Positions 9,122-16,380 of a stretch of DNA of 56,650 bases are shown in pieces. Position 1 is the first letter of the stretch. Every line of letters begins with the position of its first letter. The notes beneath the pieces were generated by a model, which ran no database searches, was not told the origin of the DNA, and was given only the letters and a program-made list of their open reading frames with translations. Made by a program: the position numbers and the translations under genes. The stretch lies in assembly GCF_024448165.1 (NCBI RefSeq), contig NZ_JAMOLN010000041.1, positions 1 through 56,650 of the forward strand. The letters are read 5' to 3'. This stretch comes from Streptomyces longispororuber. Lineage in GTDB: Bacteria > Actinomycetota > Actinomycetes > Streptomycetales > Streptomycetaceae.

Positions 9122-9814
9122 CTACGCGGCCCGTACTGCGACGTGCACCACGTCCGGTACGCCCCGGACAACCGGGATCTCTTCGGTGCGGACCGCCTGG
9201 AATCCGGCATTCCACAAGGTTCCTTCGAAATGTTCGGAGGGCTGTGCCGACCAGACCGCCAGCACACCGCCGGGGCTGAGGCGGGATTTGCAGGTGGCGA
9301 GACCGGAAAACGAGTAAAGGCTGTCGTTGTCCTCGGTGACCGTCCAGTCCGGTCCGTTGTCGATGTCGAGGCAGAGCGCGTCGTAGGTCTGCGCGGATGT
9401 GTGGAGGTGGTGGAGGAGGTCGGCCTCGACGATCTCGGTGCGCGGGTCGGCGACGGCCTCGGCGGACAGGTCGCGGAGCGGTCCTTCGACGTGCCAGTCG
9501 ATGATGGCCCGCTCGCGCTCGACGACCGTGATGCGGCCCCAGTACGGGTCCGCCGCCGCGTGAGCCAGGGAGAATCCGACGCCCAGGCCGCCGATGAGTA
9601 CGTGCGGTGCGGCGCGTCCCGGGCCCAGTTCGTCCCGGGCGGTGTCGACGAGCAGCCGCTCCGACCGTCCGTCGGACGTGTCCATCAGGAACGTGCCGTT
9701 GGCGATGATCTGCAGCAGCGCGCCGTGCCGCCGCAGCACCACCTCGCCGTGGGGGCCGGTGCGGCGGTCCAGGACTCGGGGCTGGTCGTGGTCGGCGTAC
9801 GGGGCGGTGGTCAT
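9122..9814 (-). CDS. Spermidine-synthase-like SAM-dependent methyltransferase-fold protein
   Basis: 230 residues with a Rossmann-type motif VLIGGLGVGFSL (glycine-rich loop) followed by VVERERAIIDW, where the acidic residue would bind the ribose, and YDALCLDIDNGPDW, which resembles the spermidine synthase D-x-D region. Such proteins are annotated as spermidine synthases, but substrate residues differ and the true reaction is uncertain. The downstream ATG at 9814 is preferred because AAGGA lies eight bases before it; the ATG at 9823 has the same purines directly abutting it. It lies 94 bases upstream of the response regulator on the same strand and may share its transcript. Confidence 0.8.
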   Translation of the reverse strand: MTTAPYADHDQPRVLDRRTGPHGEVVLRRHGALLQIIANGTFLMDTSDGRSERLLVDTARDELGPGRAAPHVLIGGLGVGFSLAHAAADPYWGRITVVERERAIIDWHVEGPLRDLSAEAVADPRTEIVEADLLHHLHTSAQTYDALCLDIDNGPDWTVTEDNDSLYSFSGLATCKSRLSPGGVLAVWSAQPSEHFEGTLWNAGFQAVRTEEIPVVRGVPDVVHVAVRAA

Positions 9815-10003
9815 GCGGGCCATCCTTGCGGACCGTGGTCGGCCAGGTGGCGACTTCGGCCCCGTCTAGGGTTGTCCCACGGTTGCGGAGGCTGCCGGGC
9901 GCTGTGAGGTTGCTGTGGATCGGGTCGCGTGTGGCGTCGGTCATGGACAGCGCCGCGGGGCGGGGCGAACCGTGGGTCGGATCGGTACGGAAGGGGTGCG
10001 CGC

Positions 10004-10813
10004 GTGTCGTACGTGGAACAAGGCGTGACGGCCGGCGTCGAGCGGACGAGCGGCGCCGGGGTCCTGCTCGACGCGGTCCCGGCGCAGCCGCGGCCACCCG
10101 TCCTGGAGGGCCCGCCGCCCGCCCGGCGACGCCGTCCGCGGCCCTGGCGGCTGCTGCCCACACCGACCGGGACGCCCTTCACCTTCGCCTACGCCTGTGT
10201 GCTCGTCGGCACCTCGCTGTTCATGGAGTTCGCCGACCCCGACACGGTCTCCACCGCCCTGCGGGCCTCCAGCACCGACGTCACCCATCTGGCCCAGAAC
10301 CCGGCGCTCGTCCTCGTCGCCAGCGCGCTGTGGATCGCGGGCGGGCTCACGTCACCGTTCGTGATCGCCTTCGTGGTCGTCCTGACCGCGCTGGAGCGCC
10401 GGATAGGCGGGCTGCGCACCGCCGGGGTCTTCGTCCTCGGCCATGTCCTCGCGACCCTCGCGACCGAGGTGCCGGTCGGCCTGTCCGTGATGGTCGGCCA
10501 TCTCCCGGACAGTTCGCTGCACCGCCTCGACTACGGCATCAGCTTCGGCGTCGCCGCCAGCATCGGCGCCCTCGCGGGGCTGCTCACGCCGTGGCTGCGC
10601 TGGGGGGTGCTGCTCGGGTTCGGGGCGATGCTGGTCCAGGACCTGATCGCGTTCGCCGACCCGATGACCAGCTGGGGGCATCTGACGGCCCTCGCGATCG
10701 GCGTCGCGACGTGGCCGCTCGTGCGGCGGTGGCGGACCCGCGCGGACCGGACGCCCGGCCGGCCGGTCACCGAGCCGACCCGAACCGCACGAGGCAGTGC
10801 CACAACTGCTTGA
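10004..10813 (+). CDS. Rhomboid-like multipass membrane protein
   Basis: 269 residues with a disordered Pro/Arg-rich N-terminus (to about 50) and roughly six hydrophobic helices, including FVIAFVVVLTALERRIGG, AGVFVLGHVLATLATEVP and FGVAASIGALAGLL. A His in the last helix (SWGHLTALAIGV) matches the position of the rhomboid catalytic His, and ISFGVAASIGALAGL resembles the helix-4 motif, but the classical GxSG is not clear, so protease activity is doubtful. The start is GTG at 10004, preceded by GGAAGGGG. Its last 47 bases overlap the 3' end of the convergent DUF3626 gene. Confidence 0.75.
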   Translation: MSYVEQGVTAGVERTSGAGVLLDAVPAQPRPPVLEGPPPARRRRPRPWRLLPTPTGTPFTFAYACVLVGTSLFMEFADPDTVSTALRASSTDVTHLAQNPALVLVASALWIAGGLTSPFVIAFVVVLTALERRIGGLRTAGVFVLGHVLATLATEVPVGLSVMVGHLPDSSLHRLDYGISFGVAASIGALAGLLTPWLRWGVLLGFGAMLVQDLIAFADPMTSWGHLTALAIGVATWPLVRRWRTRADRTPGRPVTEPTRTARGSATTA

Positions 10814-11831
10814 CGTACTGCAGGACGTCGTCCTGACCGCCGTACGCCGCCCAGCTCCCGGGCGACCGGACCACGGACGCGGCGGCCCGGCCGACGACGG
10901 CCGCGTCGATCCCGCCGCCGTCCCCGAACTCCGCGCGCACCCGGGCCGCGACCGCGGGCAGCGCCGGGCCGCGGAAGGCGGCGAGGTCCTCGTCCGGCAC
11001 GTCGGGGCCGAGCACGAACCCGCCGTGCCACTCGACCGGGACCCCCAGCCCGGCGAGCAGGTCACCGGTGCGCGTCCCGCGGAACGCCGGGTCGAGGACG
11101 AGGGCCTCGGCGTCCCGGCGCAGGTCCACGTCGGCGTGCACCTGCGCCTCGACGTAGAAGTCGAGCGAGCGCCCGGGGCCGCGCGCCGGTGACCGGGGCA
11201 GGGCGCGGATCACCGCGACCGGGTCGGCGCCCGGGACGCCCAGCGACTGGCCGCTGCGCGCCGCGTCCTCGACGAGCGCGGCGAGGACCGGGTGCAGGGC
11301 GTCGGCGGTGCCGGTGTCGGCCGGGCCCAGGTGACTGTCGCCGAAGCAGAACGTGGCCCGTGCGGCCGCCGCCGCGCGCAGCCGCACGTGGCACGAGCCG
11401 AACCGGGGCGCGGCGCCGTCCGCGTGCCGCATCACGTCGAGCGCGCCGTACTTGGGCCGTTCCGTCGCGGCGGCCGTCGCGTAGGCCCCCGCGAACAGCT
11501 GCTCCTCCCAGCCGTCCCGCAGTCCGCCGGGGTGCGCGGTGCGGCTGCCGTTCGACAGGCCCGTCTCGTACTGGCCGCGGTAGCGGCCGTCCGCGGCGAG
11601 CCGGTCGGCGACGGTGGTCCGGTGGTCGCCGAGGAGCCGGTCCGGGTGGAAGTTCAGGGTGATGCGGGCGTGGGCGCGCAGCGCCGCGATCAGGGCCTCG
11701 GCCAGGTCGGGACCGACGCCGTGGGCCGCCAGGCGGGCCAGGGCGTCGGCGCGGCCCGCGCGCGCGACCGCGCGCAGGTGCCGGAGCGCGGCTTCCTGGG
11801 CGCGGGTCGGGACGATCGCCGGTGCGGCCAT
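10767..11831 (-). CDS. DUF3626 domain-containing protein
   Basis: 354 residues. The block HARITLNFHPDRLLGD near residues 50-65 and the following RGQYETGLSNGSRTAHPGG are the hallmark of DUF3626. Other conserved pieces are RDGWEEQLFAGAY, FGSCHVRL and ATFCFGDSHLGPADTGT. The invariant-looking Arg, His, Asp and Glu residues suggest an enzyme, but no reaction is established that I can name. No signal peptide or TM segment. The start at 11831 is chosen for the beginning of similarity; a 12-residue longer form is possible. It probably follows the GNAT gene on one transcript (61-base gap). Confidence 0.8.
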   Translation of the reverse strand: MAAPAIVPTRAQEAALRHLRAVARAGRADALARLAAHGVGPDLAEALIAALRAHARITLNFHPDRLLGDHRTTVADRLAADGRYRGQYETGLSNGSRTAHPGGLRDGWEEQLFAGAYATAAATERPKYGALDVMRHADGAAPRFGSCHVRLRAAAAARATFCFGDSHLGPADTGTADALHPVLAALVEDAARSGQSLGVPGADPVAVIRALPRSPARGPGRSLDFYVEAQVHADVDLRRDAEALVLDPAFRGTRTGDLLAGLGVPVEWHGGFVLGPDVPDEDLAAFRGPALPAVAARVRAEFGDGGGIDAAVVGRAAASVVRSPGSWAAYGGQDDVLQYVKQLWHCLVRFGSAR

Positions 11832-11892
11832 CACGGCAGTATCGGGCGGCGCGGGACCGCCCGGCAAAGGAATTCGGGGCCCGGCCGGCCGG

Positions 11893-12552
11893 TCAGTCGC
11901 TCGCCCCTGCGTACGTCGCGTTCGTCAGCGGCGCCACCACGCGCCAGCCGAGCGACTCGTACAGCAGGTGGCCTTCGGGCGTGCAGGCAAGGACGGCGCG
12001 GGTCGCGCCCTGGGCGGCGGCGGCCGCGTGGAGGGTGCGCATCACCGTCGTGCCGAGGCCCTTGCGGCGGTGCAGGGCGGACGTCTCGATCTGGTCGACG
12101 ACCGCGCTCGCGCCGGTCGGGGCGACCTGGCCGCGCGCCGCGAACGCGCCGTCGGCGTCGGTCAGCATGACCCGGACGACGCCGCCCCGCGACCACGTGT
12201 GCAGGCGGTATCCGGCAGGGGCGTCGGGGGCCGGCCGCGGTGTCAGCTCCGTCGTCATCAGCCAGTCGCCCGACCCGTACGGCTCCCACTCCGGGCCCAG
12301 CCACGGCAGCACCCGCGCCGGGTCCGCGAAGACCTTCAGGTGGAAGCCGCGGCCGCGGGTCGACTCGGCGGCCTTGCGCACGTCGTCCTCGTGCACGTCG
12401 TCGTTCGTGGCGCCCAGGACGTGCCGGCTCACGTGCTGCTCCTGGCCCACGTGGATCGTGTAGCCCCAGGGCTCGACGAGCGGCGGCGCGGCTCCCCGCG
12501 AAAGGACCCAGCCGTCGACCCAGTTCCGTACGTGCTCGTCACCGCTCACCAT
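11893..12552 (-). CDS. GNAT-family N-acetyltransferase
   Basis: 219 residues. The C-terminal half carries the GNAT core: VDQIETSALHRRKGLGTTVM, the acetyl-CoA pyrophosphate-binding Q/RxxGxG/A loop, followed by AAAAAQGATRAVLACTPEGHLLYESLGW, the typical alpha-beta-alpha ending. The N-terminal half (about 1-120) is not clearly GNAT and may bind substrate, perhaps a second degenerate GNAT lobe. Substrate unknown. The start at 12552 has GGGGGCGG upstream. It is divergent from lon, with a 167-base shared intergenic region, and upstream of DUF3626 on the same strand. Confidence 0.85.
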   Translation of the reverse strand: MVSGDEHVRNWVDGWVLSRGAAPPLVEPWGYTIHVGQEQHVSRHVLGATNDDVHEDDVRKAAESTRGRGFHLKVFADPARVLPWLGPEWEPYGSGDWLMTTELTPRPAPDAPAGYRLHTWSRGGVVRVMLTDADGAFAARGQVAPTGASAVVDQIETSALHRRKGLGTTVMRTLHAAAAAQGATRAVLACTPEGHLLYESLGWRVVAPLTNATYAGASD

Positions 12553-12677
12553 GGCCGCCCCCAGTAGGAGTAATAGTCTCTCTCGGTAAGTGAACCTTAC
12601 TGGGCGGCTTTTTCCCGGCGACAGGGGTGATCGCTCAGAGCGAACGGCCGCCTGGGAACATCCGGCAGCTCCCGTGC

Positions 12678-12698
12678 ATTGAGTCGACATAGCTCAAC
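12678..12698 (+). promoter_or_regulatory. HAIR-like HspR operator upstream of lon
   Basis: ATTGAGT (12678-12684), seven bases, GCTCAAC (12692-12698). The core TTGAG-N9-CTCAA matches the HAIR element (CTTGAGT-N7-ACTCAAG) bound by the heat-shock repressor HspR. In Streptomyces lividans lon is an HspR target, which fits the position just upstream of this lon start. Confidence 0.75.
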
Positions 12699-12719
12699 TT
12701 GACTGCCGAAGGGGAGATC

Positions 12720-15140
12720 ATGGCTGCTGAGTCCAAGGCGTACAACGCCGCACTCACCCTGCCCGTGCTGCCGCTCGACGACGAGGTCGTGCTGCCCGGA
12801 ATGGTGGTGCCCCTGGACCTGAACGACACCGACGTACGCGCCGCGGTGGAGGCCGCACAGGCCGCCGCCCGTACCGGACCCAGCAAGCCGAAGGTGCTGC
12901 TTGTTCCACGGATCGACGGCACGTACGCGAACACGGGGGTGCTCGGCACCGTCGAGCAGGTGGGACGCCTCGCCGACGGCGACCCGGGCGCGCTGATCCG
13001 CGGCGTCGGCCGCGTCCGCATCGGCGCCGGGACCACCGGCCCGGGCGCCGCCCTGTGGGTGGAGGGCCTGACGATCGAGGAGACCGTGCCGGACCCGGTG
13101 CCCGGCGCCGTGACCGAGCTGGTCAAGGAGTACAAGGCGCTCGCCACGAACTGGCTGAAGAAGCGCGGCGCCTGGCAGGTCGTGGACCGCGTCCAGGCCA
13201 TCGACGACGTCTCCGCGCTCGCCGACAACTCCGGCTACTCGCCGTTCCTCACGACCGCCCAGAAGGTCGAGCTCCTGGAGACCGCCGACCCGGTCGCCCG
13301 CCTTAAGCTCGCCACCGCCCAGCTGCGCGAGCACCTCGCCGAGCAGGACGTCGCCGAGACCATCGCCAAGGACGTCCAGGAAGGCGTCGACAAGCAGCAG
13401 CGCGAGTTTCTCCTTCGCCGTCAGCTCGACGCCGTCCGCAAGGAGCTGCGCGAGCTCAACGGCGAGCAGGACGGCGAGGAGTCCGACGACTACCGCTCCC
13501 GCGTCGAGGCCGCCGACCTGCCGGAGAACGTCCGGGAGGCCGCCCTCAAGGAGGTCGACAAGCTGGAGCGGTCCAGCGACCAGTCGCCGGAGGGCTCCTG
13601 GATCAGGACCTGGCTCGACACCGTCCTCGAACTCCCGTGGAACGAGCGGACCGAGGACCGGTACGACATCCAGGGCGCCCAGGCCGTCCTCGACGCCGAG
13701 CACGCGGGCCTGCAGGACGTGAAGGAGCGCATCACCGAGTACCTGGCCGTGCGCAAGCGGCGTGCGGACCGCGGTCTCGGGGTGGTCGGCGGACGGCGCG
13801 GTGGTGCCGTGCTCGCGCTCGTCGGCCCGCCCGGCGTCGGCAAGACGTCGCTCGGCGAGTCCGTCGCGCACGCCATGGGCCGCAAGTTCGTCCGCGTCGC
13901 CCTCGGCGGCGTCCGCGACGAGGCGGAGATCCGCGGCCACCGGCGTACGTACGTAGGTGCGCTGCCCGGCCGCATCGTCCGCGCCATCAAGGAGGCCGGG
14001 TCGATGAACCCGGTCGTGCTGCTCGACGAGATCGACAAGGTCGGTTCCGACTTCCGCGGCGACCCGGCCGCGGCCCTCCTCGAAGTGCTCGACCCGGCAC
14101 AGAACCACACCTTCCGCGACCACTACCTGGAGGTCGAACTCGACCTGTCCGACGTCGTGTTCCTCGCGACGGCGAACGTGCTCGAAGCGATCCCGGAGGC
14201 CCTGCTCGACCGTATGGAGCTGGTCCGGCTCGACGGCTACACCGAGGACGAGAAGGTCGTCATCGCCCGCGACCACCTGGTGCCGCGGCAGCTGGAGCGC
14301 GCGGGTCTGGGCGAGGACGAGGTCGTCATCGGCGAGGACGCGCTGCGCAAGCTGGCCGGCGAGTACACGCGGGAGGCCGGGGTCCGCAACCTGGAGCGGG
14401 CCGTCACCCGGGTGCTCCGCAAGGTGGCCGCACAGCACGAACTCGGCGACCGGGACCTGCCGTTCACGGTCGGCGAGGGTGACCTGCGGGCGCTGATCGG
14501 ACGGCCGCACCACGTGCCCGAGTCGGCGCAGGACCCGGCCGAGCGGCGCACGGCGGTGCCGGGCGTGGCGACCGGACTCGCGGTGACCGGCGCCGGTGGT
14601 GACGTGCTCTTCGTGGAGGCGTCGCTGGCCGACCCGGAGACCGGCGCGGCCGGACTGACCCTCACCGGTCAGCTGGGCGACGTCATGAAGGAGTCCGCGC
14701 AGATCGCGCTCTCCTTCCTGCGCTCGCACGGCGCCGAACTGGAGCTGCCCGTCGCCGACCTGAAGGAGCGCGGCGTGCACATCCACTTCCCGGCCGGCGC
14801 GGTCCCGAAGGACGGGCCGAGCGCGGGCGTCACCATGACGACCGCCCTCGCGTCGCTGCTGAGCGGACGCCTCGTCCGTACCGACGTGGCGATGACCGGT
14901 GAGGTCTCGCTGACCGGGCGGGTGCTGCCGATCGGCGGAGTGAAGCAGAAGCTGCTCGCCGCGCACCGGGCCGGGATCACCACGGTGATCATCCCGAAGC
15001 GGAACGAGGCCGACCTGGACGACGTCCCGGCCGAGGTCCTGGAGAAGCTGGACGTGCACCCGGTGACGGACGTGCGCCAGGTGCTCGAACTGGCCCTCGC
15101 GCCCGCCTCGTCGGACCTGGAGGTTCCGGTCGCGGCGTGA
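12720..15140 (+). CDS. lon: ATP-dependent protease Lon
   Basis: 806 residues, the full length of a bacterial LonA. The N-terminal substrate-recognition region (1-290) begins LPVLPLDDEVVLPGMVVPLD. The AAA+ module has Walker A GPPGVGKT (about 369-376) and Walker B VVLLDEIDK. The C-terminal peptidase domain holds the Ser-Lys dyad, Ser701 in KDGPSAGVTM and Lys744 in GGVKQKLLAAH, with the family's 43-residue spacing. It degrades misfolded and regulatory proteins in the cytoplasm as a hexamer. The ATG at 12720 is preceded by AAGGGGAG. Expression is probably heat-inducible through the HAIR-like box just upstream. Single gene, closed by a strong hairpin at 15160-15191. Confidence 0.98.
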   Translation: MAAESKAYNAALTLPVLPLDDEVVLPGMVVPLDLNDTDVRAAVEAAQAAARTGPSKPKVLLVPRIDGTYANTGVLGTVEQVGRLADGDPGALIRGVGRVRIGAGTTGPGAALWVEGLTIEETVPDPVPGAVTELVKEYKALATNWLKKRGAWQVVDRVQAIDDVSALADNSGYSPFLTTAQKVELLETADPVARLKLATAQLREHLAEQDVAETIAKDVQEGVDKQQREFLLRRQLDAVRKELRELNGEQDGEESDDYRSRVEAADLPENVREAALKEVDKLERSSDQSPEGSWIRTWLDTVLELPWNERTEDRYDIQGAQAVLDAEHAGLQDVKERITEYLAVRKRRADRGLGVVGGRRGGAVLALVGPPGVGKTSLGESVAHAMGRKFVRVALGGVRDEAEIRGHRRTYVGALPGRIVRAIKEAGSMNPVVLLDEIDKVGSDFRGDPAAALLEVLDPAQNHTFRDHYLEVELDLSDVVFLATANVLEAIPEALLDRMELVRLDGYTEDEKVVIARDHLVPRQLERAGLGEDEVVIGEDALRKLAGEYTREAGVRNLERAVTRVLRKVAAQHELGDRDLPFTVGEGDLRALIGRPHHVPESAQDPAERRTAVPGVATGLAVTGAGGDVLFVEASLADPETGAAGLTLTGQLGDVMKESAQIALSFLRSHGAELELPVADLKERGVHIHFPAGAVPKDGPSAGVTMTTALASLLSGRLVRTDVAMTGEVSLTGRVLPIGGVKQKLLAAHRAGITTVIIPKRNEADLDDVPAEVLEKLDVHPVTDVRQVLELALAPASSDLEVPVAA

Positions 15141-15159
15141 CGGACGCGGCCGGACGACG

Positions 15160-15191
15160 AAGGCCCGGGCCCCGCAGGGGGTCCGGGCCTT
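15160..15191. terminator. Bidirectional terminator between lon and the LuxR-type gene
   Basis: AAGGCCCGG (15160-15168) pairs with CCGGGCCTT (15183-15191), with additional C/G pairs extending into the loop. It sits between two converging genes. Confidence 0.75.
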
Positions 15192-15219
15192 CCGGCCGTC
15201 GGGGGCCCGACGGGCGCGC

Positions 15220-16230
15220 TCAGGCCGTGAGCCAGCCCCGCAGCGTCGCCTGCACCCCGGCCTGGAAGCGGGTCTGCGCGTTCAGCTCCTGCATCAGGCG
15301 GGTGATCCGGCGGCGCACCGTGTGCACGTGGATGTCCAGGCGCCGCGCGATCGCCTCGTCCTTCAGACCGGAGGAGAGCATCGTCAGCAACTCCCGGTCC
15401 ACGTCCGTGATCCGCTCCCGCTCGGCGGACCCGATCGGCACCGCCCGCTCCCACAGCGCGTCGAACAGCGGCACCAGCGCGTTGCCCAGCAGCGCGTCGC
15501 TCACCACGAGCGCCGAGGCCGTCGGGTCCGCCGCGTCGGTCGGCGGCAGCAGGGTGATGCGCCGATCGACCGTGAACATCTTGGTGGGCAGGTCCGTGCC
15601 CAGCCGGATCTGCACCCCCTGCTCGGCCAGCTCGTTCAGACCGCGGGCCCGGCCGTGGAAGCTGAGGCCCTCCCGGTCGACGATGGCCCGCACCCGCGCC
15701 CCGCGCCGCACCGGCGCCCCCATGTCCAGCGGCGTCGGCATGCCGTCGGGCTGGCTGGAGGCGTAGGGCGGCCGGTCGATCAGGGCCACCTCCTCGCGCG
15801 CCGACATCAGCAGCGCCGCCACCCGCTCGGCGATCGCCGGGCCGCCCCGCACGGTCTCGATGCCGATCTCCCGGGGATCCTGCGCCGTGCTCAGGAGCTG
15901 CGCCGACATCCGGTCCACCGACCCGGTCAGCTCCTCCAACTCCGCTGACCGGTGCAGGAGTTGCGCCTGGTGCAGGTGGAGCATGTTGCGCAGGGCCGTC
16001 GCCGGGGCGACCGGCTGGGGCAGCGCCGAGCCGCCGGCGGGCCGGGTGAAGTCGTGCGCGGCGAGCTGGTCGAGGGCGGCCGTGACCCGGCGGACCGGGA
16101 GGCCGAGGGAGCGGGCGAGCGCGGCACGGGACGGCTGTCCCGGCCGGTTGAGCAGCGCTTCGTAGACCTGGAGCCCGTCGGCGCCGAGCCCGAGGGCCTC
16201 CCACTGCGCGTCCACGTCGGCCTGTCTCAC
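15220..16230 (-). CDS. LuxR-type regulator with TrmB-like N-terminus
   Basis: 336 residues. An N-terminal winged helix of TrmB/ArsR type (about 10-75, LQVYEALLNRPGQPSRAALA) is followed by a central region with VALIDRPPYASS and RGARVRAIVDREGLSF, resembling the phospholipase-D-like sensor domain of TrmB-type regulators. The C-terminal LuxR helix-turn-helix is LLTMLSSGLKDEAIARRLDI followed by HVHTVRRRITRLM. Proteins of this plan in Streptomyces usually sit beside a secreted protease gene, as here, and probably control it. The GTG at 16230 is chosen because the similarity starts there; longer forms would run into the shared promoter region. Divergent from the M4 protease gene, 150 bases apart. 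Confidence 0.85.
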   Translation of the reverse strand: MRQADVDAQWEALGLGADGLQVYEALLNRPGQPSRAALARSLGLPVRRVTAALDQLAAHDFTRPAGGSALPQPVAPATALRNMLHLHQAQLLHRSAELEELTGSVDRMSAQLLSTAQDPREIGIETVRGGPAIAERVAALLMSAREEVALIDRPPYASSQPDGMPTPLDMGAPVRRGARVRAIVDREGLSFHGRARGLNELAEQGVQIRLGTDLPTKMFTVDRRITLLPPTDAADPTASALVVSDALLGNALVPLFDALWERAVPIGSAERERITDVDRELLTMLSSGLKDEAIARRLDIHVHTVRRRITRLMQELNAQTRFQAGVQATLRGWLTA

Positions 16231-16260
16231 GGCGCGATTCTCACCCGGTCCGTGCAGGCC

Positions 16261-16284
16261 ACACAAGTGTGCACGTACACAAGT
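16261..16284. promoter_or_regulatory. Candidate operator in the regulator/protease divergent promoter
   Basis: The 8-mer ACACAAGT appears twice, at 16261-16268 and 16277-16284. Between them TGTG-c-ACGT-a-CACA (16268-16281) is a 14-base near-perfect palindrome. Position between the LuxR-type gene and the metalloprotease makes this the likely binding site for that regulator. Confidence 0.5.
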
Positions 16285-16380
16285 AAGCACCGGCAACGCA
16301 TTGTTCACGGCCGTGCCCCGGCCTTTGCATGTCCGCATCCGATTTCCGTTCACCCGCCGATGGCAGCGAAGGGATCAGAC

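Noticed and set aside
9122..9814. A true spermidine synthase acting in polyamine synthesis
   Set aside because: Only the nucleotide-binding half is convincing, and no other polyamine gene is near; kept as a fold-level call.
12597..15059. An 820-codon open frame antisense to lon
   Set aside because: Same cause as above; lon has all catalytic motifs and a ribosome binding site.
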